7,463 bases of DNA from Lentisphaerota bacterium (GCA_015061765.1 SUVZ01000180.1:1-7463), one strand, 5' to 3'; counted from the first letter of the stretch, positions 1 through 7,241 are shown. A program made the numbers and translations. The notes: generated by a model not told the origin, from the letters alone.

Positions 1-51
1 TAGCACATCCTTCATACACGCTGCGACGAACGAAACAAACATCTTTCTCAT
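1..51 (-). CDS. Possible start of a further exported protein (partial)
   Basis: An ATG at 51 opens 17 codons that run off the left edge. They read MRKMFVSFVAAC followed by MKDVL. A positively charged start followed by a short hydrophobic run suggests the beginning of a signal peptide, as in the neighbouring genes. VAAC resembles a lipobox, but the Cys at residue 12 would be unusually early. GAGTGGAA upstream is only a weak ribosome binding site. The candidate promoter at 71-99 supports a gene start here. The function cannot be told from what is visible. Confidence 0.38.
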   Translation of the reverse strand, partial: MRKMFVSFVAACMKDVL

Positions 52-70
52 CACGTTCCACTCATTTCAC

Positions 71-99
71 GTTATCTTGCAGAATTTCACCATTTTCAA
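71..99 (-). promoter_or_regulatory. Candidate sigma-70-like promoter for the gene at the left edge
   Basis: On the minus strand TTGAAA (99-94, five of six matches to TTGACA) is separated by exactly 17 bases from GATAAC (76-71, four of six matches to TATAAT), in an AT-rich stretch between genes. Transcription would begin near 64, leaving a short leader of about 13 bases before the ATG at 51. It points the same way as the operon and would start a new transcription unit. Confidence 0.42.
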
Positions 100-120
100 C
101 TAAAAACCACCGTCTCGTCT

Positions 121-161
121 GGGGACAGGCCCCGCCGTTTCCTATTATCTCATAAACGGCG
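121..161 (-). terminator. Two adjacent small hairpins after the operon, possible terminator
   Basis: On the minus strand, 22 bases after the last stop codon, CGCCGTTT and AAACGGCG pair (133-140 with 154-161) around a 13-base loop. GGGG-CCTGT-CCCC (121-133) follows directly. Neither stem is followed at once by a T-run; the nearest TTTTT is at 106-102. A classic factor-independent terminator is therefore not proven; it could be an mRNA 3' end structure or part of a small repeat. Confidence 0.35.
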
Positions 162-182
162 CTGAATATTCAACCTCCGGAA

Positions 183-2648
183 TCATTTGACCGTCCGCAT
201 CTGAAGATTCTGGATATCGGCCTCGGCATCGTCCCAATACCTCCACTTCATGCCGACGATTCCGTACAGCTTGCTGCGCACCTTGCGCACGTCCTTGCCG
301 AAGTTGCACGTAAACCCTACCGTCAGACGCTTCGACCTGTCGCACAGGCCCTCCGATCCGCCGATTCCGCCGTGCCCGAACACGCGGGAAATATCGGAAG
401 ATCCGCCCCACAGGCCATATCCCATCCCGAAAACCATATGCCAGTCCCTGTCCAGCTTTTCCGACGGAGGCAGCGGATCGCTCTCGTGGCGGCACGGCTT
501 GAGGGCCATGTCGAGCGTCTTTCGCGAAACAAGCGGCGCACATCCGTCGAAACCGCAGAGCCGATTGTAGAATCTCGCAATGGAGCGGGCATTGGCCACT
601 GCATATGCCGACGGCAGACACATCCTCCTGCGGCGATTGTCATTCATTGTCTCGAAAGTTGCGGATTTATACACCGTGGCCGTTCGTCTAATCGCATCGT
701 CATCCGCCGCAAAATAGAACTCATCCTCGATCGCGCAAGGGCGGAGCACCTCCTCAAGAAGAATCTCGTTGAGAGGCTTGCGCATCGCAAGCTCAAGCGG
801 TCTGCCGATGATCCATCCGTAGCTCATCGAGAGGTATTTCTGGACCGTGCCCGGCTCGTCCACTGGCTTTTCCTTCGCGGCAAGTTCGCATATCCGTCTC
901 CAGTCGCATCGGTCTTTGACCCCGGACACGCCCTTCGGGAAAGCGTGGCTCATCCCCGTGCGGTATCCGAGCGCAAGCCCGAGCGTGATCTTCTCCTTGC
1001 CGTCGCCGGCGAATTCGGGCCACCATGCGGAAAGCGGTTTTCCGTACGCCATCCTTTTCTTCTCCACCGCACGGTGCGCCGCCGTGGCGAGAAGTGGCTT
1101 CTCGGTGGAGAATATCGGGAACAGCGTTGCGCCGTCTATCTTCGCGGCACCGGCATTGGTCGTCATATTGCCCGCCCACACATCCACGATGCACTTTCCG
1201 TCACGGTATGCGCAAAACTGTAACGACCCCTGAAGCCCCTCCTTGACGGCCCAGTCGCAGACCGCCTGGCATTTGCGCTGTAGATCCGCATCGACAGTCT
1301 GCTCCACCTCGAACTCGAACGCCGATGGAACGAAATTGGAATCGGCAGAATACACCTCGCCGTGCGTTTCCTCGCCTCCGAGATAGCGCACCTTGGCCGG
1401 AGACGGAACCTCTGCCGCAAAAACCCTAATCCGGTTGCCGTCTATCGCAGCCTTCGCCTTGCGCCATTTCCCGTCGCTTCCGCACACCTCGAAGCCGGGA
1501 ATCGAGTGCTTCACGTACTTCGGATGGCTGTTGACGCCGAGAATCTTAACCCCCTCGAACTCCACGACCGCGCCGCCTCCGTCCGACAGGGCGCGCACGG
1601 CGCGCGGAATCTCGCACGGAACGTCCTTGCGCCCGTAGAATCGGTTCAGGGCTATCGCCGCATACCGCATCGCGGGGAGTTCCTTGCGATCGGGATGTAT
1701 CGTGCCGTAGTCGCCGCAATCGTTGATCGGAACGCATACGGCGTTTCCGTCCTCCGCGGCGAACCTCTGCTGCGCACGCCAGAACTTAGCCAATTTGCCC
1801 TTCTCATAACCAAAGGGTGCGATCTCGGACACAATGAACGGCAACGAAGGATCGCCGAAGGCATCACGCCATCCCTTTGCAAGCGCATGAAGTTTCACAG
1901 TGTATTTGTCGCCATCACGAACATTCGCCTCACCTTGATACCACAGGACTGCACGGAAGCGAAACGAACCTGTAGCGGCTATCATGTTACCAAACAGTCT
2001 TCCCGTCTCACCCGGAAGCCAGGAGTCTATCGACGACCCGCCTACCGCCGAATTCACGATTCCGACAGGGATGTCCGGCTCGGCGCGCAGGAGCGTCGTT
2101 GCGAAATAATAGCTGATTGCGGAAACGCCCGTAGCAGTCGCCTCGTTGTCCACGGTCTTCCATTTCGGAATTGATCCAATCCTCTTGCTTGATATCCGCG
2201 CATACCTGAACAACGGCCATTTGGCGATACGTGCCTCGATCCGACCCTTCCTGTCGCTGAAACCGCCACCCCAACCGCCGCTCCACAATGGCTGCTGCAT
2301 ATTACTCTGCCCCGAGCACAGGAACACTTCGCCTACAAGCACGTTCGTCGCGACGCATCTTTCATCGCCACACTCCGCAACCAGTTCGCGCCCTTCCGCC
2401 GAAGCTGCGAACGGCCCGATTCTCGCACACCATCTGCCATCCCCGCCAACCTTGGCCGAAGAGCGGCGGCCTGCAAACCTTACCGCCACCGCCGCGTCAG
2501 GCGTCCCATTGCCGGAAACAAGAATCTCGACATCACGCTGAAGCACCGCTCCATCGCAAAACAGCGGGTCGAATGAAAAACCACCGCCATCCGCCGCGAC
2601 CGAGCATGCGATCGCAGCCGCCAGGATTGTTCCGACACGCATTCTCAT
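183..2648 (-). CDS. Bifunctional esterase fusion: sialate O-acetylesterase-type SGNH domain plus serine beta-lactamase-like (family VIII-type) esterase domain
   Basis: This 821-residue protein has a signal peptide at about 1-19 (MRMRVGTILAAAIACSVAA). The first half (about 24-445) is a sialate O-acetylesterase-type SGNH hydrolase. It shows FSFDPLFCDGAVLQRD near the start, SGQSNM (112-117) with nucleophile Ser115, VGGSSIDSW (202-210), WYQGEAN (236-242) and IHPD (317-320) with catalytic His318. Family members remove O-acetyl groups from sialic acids or plant-type polysaccharides such as xylan and pectin. The second half (about 455-800) has the serine beta-lactamase/penicillin-binding fold: STEK (514-517, the SxxK motif), SYGW (609-612, replacing YxN) and GHGG (758-761, replacing KTG), with LGYRTGMSH (559-567) between. 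HGG and YGW fit family VIII carboxylesterases better than antibiotic-hydrolysing enzymes. Both active sites appear intact in one unbroken frame. It is the last gene of the coupled operon. The starting ATG overlaps the previous TGA, with a weak GGAG 11 bases upstream. Confidence 0.88.
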   Translation of the reverse strand: MRMRVGTILAAAIACSVAADGGGFSFDPLFCDGAVLQRDVEILVSGNGTPDAAVAVRFAGRRSSAKVGGDGRWCARIGPFAASAEGRELVAECGDERCVATNVLVGEVFLCSGQSNMQQPLWSGGWGGGFSDRKGRIEARIAKWPLFRYARISSKRIGSIPKWKTVDNEATATGVSAISYYFATTLLRAEPDIPVGIVNSAVGGSSIDSWLPGETGRLFGNMIAATGSFRFRAVLWYQGEANVRDGDKYTVKLHALAKGWRDAFGDPSLPFIVSEIAPFGYEKGKLAKFWRAQQRFAAEDGNAVCVPINDCGDYGTIHPDRKELPAMRYAAIALNRFYGRKDVPCEIPRAVRALSDGGGAVVEFEGVKILGVNSHPKYVKHSIPGFEVCGSDGKWRKAKAAIDGNRIRVFAAEVPSPAKVRYLGGEETHGEVYSADSNFVPSAFEFEVEQTVDADLQRKCQAVCDWAVKEGLQGSLQFCAYRDGKCIVDVWAGNMTTNAGAAKIDGATLFPIFSTEKPLLATAAHRAVEKKRMAYGKPLSAWWPEFAGDGKEKITLGLALGYRTGMSHAFPKGVSGVKDRCDWRRICELAAKEKPVDEPGTVQKYLSMSYGWIIGRPLELAMRKPLNEILLEEVLRPCAIEDEFYFAADDDAIRRTATVYKSATFETMNDNRRRRMCLPSAYAVANARSIARFYNRLCGFDGCAPLVSRKTLDMALKPCRHESDPLPPSEKLDRDWHMVFGMGYGLWGGSSDISRVFGHGGIGGSEGLCDRSKRLTVGFTCNFGKDVRKVRSKLYGIVGMKWRYWDDAEADIQNLQMRTVK

Positions 2649-4636
2649 CTAGCGCCGTTCTCCAACTTGACTATTGCGACTCCAAGCGACGGCATGTCGA
2701 GGGCGATCGCATCATCCGCAAAAACAGCACCCTCGCCAAACACGACCCTGCCAGACGTCCAGTCGCCTTCGATGCGCACGATTCCCTTCCTCGGCTCTGG
2801 ATGCGTGTTGCAGACGAGCGCATACGCGGCGGCGCCGTCGCGCCATGTGCGCACGCGTACACGTTCCGGCTTGGAGACGACCTTCGGGCCTGGTTTCAGC
2901 AGCAGCATGGGAATCCGATCCCGCACTTCTCTTGCTACATCGCACGAGATGCGGAAATACCTCTCTTTGGCCTCGTCATCCTCCTTGCAATTCAATATCT
3001 GCCCATAGGAATAGAGCAAGATGCCGTTCGCCCCCACGGCGATTTGCTGCCATACCATGTTTCTCATCTCTGCAAACGTGGGGAAATGCAGATATGTCCT
3101 GTTCGGATAGTCCCATCTCCACGAAAACGCCTGCGGCACCTGCCACATGGGAAGAAGCCCGGCCATGCCGTTCCTTATCGTCTCCGCGGATTCCCCGGCT
3201 ACCCACACATTGCTCTTGTCACGCACAGGATATGGATCGGATCCGATTACGTCCGCGCTGTCCAAGAATATCTTCGACGCTTCCGGAACGCAGATGCACA
3301 CAAATGCGGGATGCTCCGGATCCAGCGTCTTCATGAGCGAATAGTGGTCATTCAGTCGATCGTGGAATTCAACCGGGATTTCATCGCAGATGTACCATGC
3401 AAGAAGCGCCGGATGGTTGCGGCAGCGCCCCACGACTCGTTTCATGTAGTTAGTCTCGTCGGCCCGGGTCTTGACCCCAGGCGGCGTAAAGCCGAGTCGC
3501 CTACCCTTTTCCAGCGGAACGTCCGGAGGGACGTACACGTCCTTTACGCTCGCCACGACGCGCAGACCGTGCGCCCAATAGCGGTCGAGTATTTCCGGAG
3601 TCATTGCCTTTTCGTACGTCTGCAGGCAGTTGAACGCCCCGGCTGACGCGTAGCGCTCGAGGGCATTCGGCTTCTTCAGCGTGTTCTCGCTCCAGTACAT
3701 CCCTATCGGGAAGAAAGGTTTGCCGTCCACCAGCGTCCTGCCGTACTCGTCAAATGCAACACGTCTTTTGGGAATTTCCCTGACTCGTTCAAAATACGCT
3801 TCGCGAGAACCAAAGAACCTGCCGTCCGCGCCCTTAAGCTCAATTGAAATCGGATGCCTCCCCATGGCAAACTCGTTCACGGGGACAACTGCCTCTACGA
3901 CGTCCGCATTAAGGATGGACATGTTCGTTTTTTTGCGCGTCCCGTCCACGCCAACATATGACAACGTGGCCACAACTTTGCCTGGCACATCGTATTCCGG
4001 CGGAATCTCTATACCGGAAACGACACGTACGTCGCCCGCCGCTACCATGCCCCGATATCCTGATGTCGCTATGCTTCCGACGCCGCCGAATTCCTTCCTG
4101 CCCACGACCTCAACGCGGACGTCGTCGAAGAGCACCCTTCCCGTGCCGCCGCGGTTGACGTAAAGCTGCAGATGGCATTTCGTCATCTTGATGGGAAGAT
4201 AGGGCGTTTTTATGGACATCTGATACCACCCGTCCGCATCGGGCTTGAGTCGGCTATCGCCCCACTTTATCTCAGTTCCGCCGGCTCCGCCCATCCATCC
4301 CTTCGCACTGTACCAGCATATAGTGCATCCAAGCGTGTCTCCGGCGAGCGATTCCGCCTTCACCTTGAATGTAGCCCTTAGCATCATGCCGGGACGGATT
4401 CCGAAAATCTGACGTCCCTGCACATCGTAATTCATCGGATCGCCGTTTGTCCAGACTAGTGCGTCAGACCCTCCGATGCCAACACCCTTCTCCACTCTCC
4501 AGACCGCGTTCTCCCTCCATCCTTCTACTTCTTCTTTCGAATCGAACCCCGTAGAATAGACCTCAGTTCCCGCAAGGCCTGCCGACATGCCAACGATGCA
4601 CCAAACGGCCAGTCCAAACAAAGGCATAAGCTTCAT
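2645..4636 (-). CDS. Secreted glycoside-hydrolase-like protein: carbohydrate-binding-type domain, beta domain, TIM barrel, C-terminal beta domain
   Basis: The protein has 663 residues from the ATG at 4636. A signal peptide spans about 1-22 (MKLMPLFGLAVWCIVGMSAG). Residues 23-180 look like a jelly-roll carbohydrate-binding module of the CBM4/9 type: it opens TEVYSTGFDS, has aromatic and Gly-rich strands, and closes VLFDDVRVEV. About 195-285 is an Ig-like connector. GRTLVDGKPFFPIGMYW (299-315) marks the start of a TIM barrel similar to glycoside hydrolase clan A enzymes. WYICDEIP (414-421) is the expected end-of-strand-4 motif, so Glu419 is the likely acid/base. GANGILLYSY (535-544) looks like a late barrel strand. 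A small beta domain fills about 583-663. I cannot assign a numbered GH family. The likely role is hydrolysis of an extracellular glycan chain. The preceding stop codon lies 5 bases upstream of the ATG, and the TGA overlaps the next ATG. A longer reading from GTG at 4645 is less likely. Confidence 0.8.
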   Translation of the reverse strand: MKLMPLFGLAVWCIVGMSAGLAGTEVYSTGFDSKEEVEGWRENAVWRVEKGVGIGGSDALVWTNGDPMNYDVQGRQIFGIRPGMMLRATFKVKAESLAGDTLGCTICWYSAKGWMGGAGGTEIKWGDSRLKPDADGWYQMSIKTPYLPIKMTKCHLQLYVNRGGTGRVLFDDVRVEVVGRKEFGGVGSIATSGYRGMVAAGDVRVVSGIEIPPEYDVPGKVVATLSYVGVDGTRKKTNMSILNADVVEAVVPVNEFAMGRHPISIELKGADGRFFGSREAYFERVREIPKRRVAFDEYGRTLVDGKPFFPIGMYWSENTLKKPNALERYASAGAFNCLQTYEKAMTPEILDRYWAHGLRVVASVKDVYVPPDVPLEKGRRLGFTPPGVKTRADETNYMKRVVGRCRNHPALLAWYICDEIPVEFHDRLNDHYSLMKTLDPEHPAFVCICVPEASKIFLDSADVIGSDPYPVRDKSNVWVAGESAETIRNGMAGLLPMWQVPQAFSWRWDYPNRTYLHFPTFAEMRNMVWQQIAVGANGILLYSYGQILNCKEDDEAKERYFRISCDVAREVRDRIPMLLLKPGPKVVSKPERVRVRTWRDGAAAYALVCNTHPEPRKGIVRIEGDWTSGRVVFGEGAVFADDAIALDMPSLGVAIVKLENGAR
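2658..2663 (-). promoter_or_regulatory. Weak ribosome binding site of the double-esterase gene
   Basis: GGAGAA on the minus strand places its GGAG core 11 bases before the ATG at 2648, within the end of the TIM-barrel gene. The long spacing suggests that translation depends partly on ribosomes finishing the upstream gene through the ATGA overlap at 2648-2645. A second in-frame ATG two codons later (2642) is worse placed. Confidence 0.45.
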
Positions 4637-4641
4637 CGTTG

Positions 4642-5919
4642 TCACTCCTTCTGCTTTTTCCGCGGCTCAAGCATGAACTCGCGAACTTTGTCCACCTGCT
4701 CTTCGGTGAAGCCAAGCGAAATGAAATAACGCCTGAACTTGTCCGCAAGCGTGTCTCCCGGCAGTTCATGTGCGGCCTTCAGCATTTTTTCAAACCACCC
4801 GTAGTGCATCTTGTCAACACCGCCGCCTTTGATAAACGACGTCTCGTAGTCGCGTACGATGTCCTCCTCGTCCACGCCGAGAAAGGCATTGAGCATGAAG
4901 GCAAAGGTGCCAGTACGGTCAACGCCTCCGATGCAGTGGAACACCATCGGGAAGTTCTTACTGTCCAGCAAAGCGGAAAATGCGCGAGCGGCCGACGCGC
5001 GGCCATTGGGCGTGGCTATGCCGCCATACGGGTTAATCCAGGCATAATGCAACCACTTCACGTCGTCGCCAAGCGGCGAACCGGTCATGCCGAAGCATTC
5101 CCAGTCGTCGCGGAAGTCCATATCGGTCTTTATGCCGAGGAATCCCAGCAGGTACGAGCGATCAGCATCGGAAAGGCGTTCGTCTCCCGGTGCCGTGGGG
5201 GCATGCTTCAACAGGCGAAGTAGTTTTCTGTCAAGCGTCTTTCCGCTTTTGAGCTTCGCTTCGTATTGCCGTCCGAGATGTCGCGATTTCCATGTCCCGG
5301 CCGTTGCAAGCTTCCCCTCTTCGTGGAGTTTCATTATCTCGTCGTAAGTGTAGTACTCGATCTTCGCGTTGTGGTTGAGTCCACCCGTGCGGAACAGAAG
5401 TCCCTGCTTGATCCTGCGCCCGCCAAGGCCGATGCGTCCGCCCATGTCTCGCGCATTGTTGACGCCGTCCAGCGAGATGATGCGCGGTGCGCGATCCTCC
5501 GTTCGGAATGTCACTGATGCCGTGGATGCGTCGTCGGACACCGTGGCCTTCCATTCCCTCGCTATCTCAAGACGGCCCTTGACGCCGATGGCCGAACCAG
5601 TGACGGTGGATTCGTGAAACACCTTGCCGTCCGGCAGGCGTTCCACCCTCACCTTGCATGGTCCAACCGCCCCGGCCCATGAGATTTCCACCGGCTTCGC
5701 CTCCGCCTTGCGCGCCCTTAGCGCCTTGAACGCAGTCCTGTCGCCGTTGTCGTAGAAGGCCTTGCGTTCGTCGCGGGACATTTCAAAGAATGCTATCTGC
5801 TCCGGCCAGAGCTGCGGCACGACTTCCCCGCCCTTGGGAGAAAGAATCCTGATGCCCGCAAAAAGTGCAACAGGAACAAGACCGGTCGCAAATACTACAA
5901 AATGCTTGCCTAACTTCAT
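4642..5919 (-). CDS. Secreted protein tyrosine phosphatase-like protein (Y_phosphatase3 type) with N-terminal beta domain
   Basis: This 425-residue protein starts with a signal peptide (MKLGKHF then VVFATGLVPVALFAG, cleavage near 21-22). Residues about 23-145 form a beta-sandwich-like domain, resembling Fn3/Ig domains (LSPKGGEVVP, PVEISW, VRVERLPDGKVF). The phosphatase part follows: NARDMGG (155-161), LLFRTGG (174-180), TDMDFR (265-270), and the active-site loop HCIGGVDRTG (328-337), with Cys329 as nucleophile and Arg335 binding phosphate. DIVRDYETSF (353-362) fits the helix after the loop. These are hallmarks of the Y_phosphatase3 family, which includes mycobacterial PtpB and Listeria LipA. 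Those have Lys in the loop (GKDRTG), whereas this one has Val333, which may change substrate choice. The reaction is hydrolysis of a phosphomonoester by a cysteinyl-phosphate intermediate; the substrate is unknown. It should act in the periplasm or outside. It is translationally coupled to the genes on both sides. Confidence 0.88.
   Translation of the reverse strand: MKLGKHFVVFATGLVPVALFAGIRILSPKGGEVVPQLWPEQIAFFEMSRDERKAFYDNGDRTAFKALRARKAEAKPVEISWAGAVGPCKVRVERLPDGKVFHESTVTGSAIGVKGRLEIAREWKATVSDDASTASVTFRTEDRAPRIISLDGVNNARDMGGRIGLGGRRIKQGLLFRTGGLNHNAKIEYYTYDEIMKLHEEGKLATAGTWKSRHLGRQYEAKLKSGKTLDRKLLRLLKHAPTAPGDERLSDADRSYLLGFLGIKTDMDFRDDWECFGMTGSPLGDDVKWLHYAWINPYGGIATPNGRASAARAFSALLDSKNFPMVFHCIGGVDRTGTFAFMLNAFLGVDEEDIVRDYETSFIKGGGVDKMHYGWFEKMLKAAHELPGDTLADKFRRYFISLGFTEEQVDKVREFMLEPRKKQKE
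4645..4650 (-). promoter_or_regulatory. Ribosome binding site that decides the start of the TIM-barrel gene
   Basis: AAGGAG on the minus strand lies 8 bases before the ATG at 4636, an ideal distance. Its last G is the first base of the GTG at 4645, so this site cannot serve that GTG. The start is therefore placed at 4636, and the phosphatase stop codon (4644-4642) lies between the ribosome binding site and the ATG. Confidence 0.75.
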
Positions 5920-7229
5920 CTAAACGCTCCTTGGTGGCCTTGGCACGCAATCATGCGAGGCGCCACCGCCTTTTCGCAGGGACGATTTGCCGCGAATATC
6001 AGATTGCCGATTGCAGGGCTCGGCGACTTCTTGCCGCTTCCCGACGTGACATTGAAATGCTCGAAAGTTATGTTCTCTACGCACTTCATGTCAAATGGCT
6101 GTTCAGCCGCGACTGTACCCGTAACGTTTTCCAGGCGTATGTTGCGCAGAACCGTGTCGCCCGTACCCTGAAACTGAAGCGGGAGAACCGACTTTAGATT
6201 GACATTGCGGAATGTCACATTCCCGAACTCGCGCAATATGATGCCAGGCTCGACATTGAACAGAATAGCGCCATTCCGTACGTCAATGTCGCAGTTCTCG
6301 ACCAGGATGTTCTGCATCAGGCAGCTGCCGCTGTCTCCTTTGCGCAGATATTGAACCGGATGTCCGGAAACGACGCCGTTGTATCCGCGCATCTTGAGAT
6401 TGCGGAATGTCCCGTTCCGGATTGTGCCGTCGGACGGACATGTAAGACGGATGCATTGGCAGGCGCTGTCTAGAGAACAGTCTTCCACAACCATGTCCTC
6501 GCATGCGTCAAACGCCCCGTCTTGCGGACGTATCGCGCGCATTATCACGCAATCGTCGCCTGTGCGGATGTCGCAATTGCGGATGCGCACATGCTGGCAG
6601 CAATCGACATGGAAACCGTCATTGTTTATCATTCGCTGATCTCCATGTATCTTCACGCGTTCAGCAGTGAAGTTCTGGCATTTCCGAATCCAGCAAGTCC
6701 AGCCGGGGCTGTCCTTGAATGTGACATCCTCGAATCTGACGTTCCTGCAATTGAAGAATTCGACCATGCGGGGCCTGGGGTGAGGCGGCTTTCTGAAGAA
6801 CCGACCCTTTGTCGTCTTGGTGTCGTAGAACCTCAAGCCCTGTCCGTCTATGACGCCGCTTCCGGTGATGGAAACATCCTCGGCATCCAGGCACGCTATG
6901 AAGGCTTTTGCGGAAAGTTCCGGGACGACGCCAATGCGCGGATCGTCAACATCGTCATAGCCGTCAGGAGTGTCGTTGCCGAGTATGGTCGCGCCTTCCG
7001 GCACATGTAGTTCGACACGGCTCTTCAGGTATATGGTTCCGCTGGGATACACGGCCTTTTCAAGTACGACCCTCCCCCCTCCTGCGGCACTAGCCGCATC
7101 GATGGCCTGCTGTATTGCGGTTCCCGTATGTGCCGATGGAATGAAGGAGGCGACAGGCGCCCCAAACGAGGGAAATGCGGGGAACGCGCCAGCACACGCC
7201 ACAAGCAATAGCGTCTTTGTCGTTGTCAT
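5916..7229 (-). CDS. Secreted GH28-type (polygalacturonase-like) right-handed beta-helix protein
   Basis: The protein has 437 residues from the chosen ATG; positions here follow a 444-residue reading from an upstream ATG at 7250. A signal peptide (Lys then LLLVACAGAF) ends near residue 30. It is followed by a typical beta-helix opening (TAIQQAIDAA...GGGRVVL, about 44-63) and repeated helix coils with Asn/Cys ladders (VRFEDVTF, VRIRNCDI, MVVEDCSL, ILVENCDI, VTFRNVNL). NNDGFHVD (209-216) and GDDC (231-234) correspond to the NTD and DD catalytic motifs of glycoside hydrolase family 28, which hydrolyses galacturonan or related uronic-acid chains. The usual GHG and RIK motifs are not visible; the expected position reads SACQCIRLT (263-271). 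It may therefore be a divergent hydrolase, a lyase-like relative or a non-pectin enzyme. The mature protein has about 18 cysteines. The ATG at 7229 is preferred because AAGGA lies 12 bases upstream, while the ATG at 7250 lacks a ribosome binding site. The TGA overlaps the next ATG as ATGA. Confidence 0.85.
   Translation of the reverse strand: MTTTKTLLLVACAGAFPAFPSFGAPVASFIPSAHTGTAIQQAIDAASAAGGGRVVLEKAVYPSGTIYLKSRVELHVPEGATILGNDTPDGYDDVDDPRIGVVPELSAKAFIACLDAEDVSITGSGVIDGQGLRFYDTKTTKGRFFRKPPHPRPRMVEFFNCRNVRFEDVTFKDSPGWTCWIRKCQNFTAERVKIHGDQRMINNDGFHVDCCQHVRIRNCDIRTGDDCVIMRAIRPQDGAFDACEDMVVEDCSLDSACQCIRLTCPSDGTIRNGTFRNLKMRGYNGVVSGHPVQYLRKGDSGSCLMQNILVENCDIDVRNGAILFNVEPGIILREFGNVTFRNVNLKSVLPLQFQGTGDTVLRNIRLENVTGTVAAEQPFDMKCVENITFEHFNVTSGSGKKSPSPAIGNLIFAANRPCEKAVAPRMIACQGHQGAFR
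5927..5932 (-). promoter_or_regulatory. Ribosome binding site of the phosphatase gene, inside the preceding gene
   Basis: AAGGAG lies 7 bases before the ATG at 5919, within the last codons of the beta-helix gene. Together with the ATGA stop/start overlap at 5919-5916, it indicates translational coupling and fixes the start of the phosphatase gene. Confidence 0.75.
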
Positions 7230-7241
7230 AAGATCAATTCG

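Noticed and set aside
372..1223. Plus-strand open frame of 283 codons
   Set aside because: It is wholly antisense to the beta-lactamase-like half of the double esterase, with no recognisable domain and an Arg/His-rich composition.
245..1290. Reading the beta-lactamase-like domain as an antibiotic resistance gene
   Set aside because: YxN and KTG are replaced by YGW and HGG, and the domain is fused to an acetylesterase in a glycan operon, so an esterase role fits better.
1362..2174. Plus-strand open frame of 270 codons
   Set aside because: It is antisense to the SGNH esterase domain, whose motifs are clear on the other strand.
2288..3646. Long plus-strand open frame of 452 codons
   Set aside because: It lies antisense across the junction of two well-supported genes, has no family motif, and its Arg/Pro/His-rich product is typical of a shadow frame in GC-rich coding DNA.
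4637..4645. GTG at 4645 as start of the TIM-barrel gene
   Set aside because: The only ribosome binding site overlaps this GTG and is ideally spaced for the ATG at 4636, which also gives a cleaner signal peptide.
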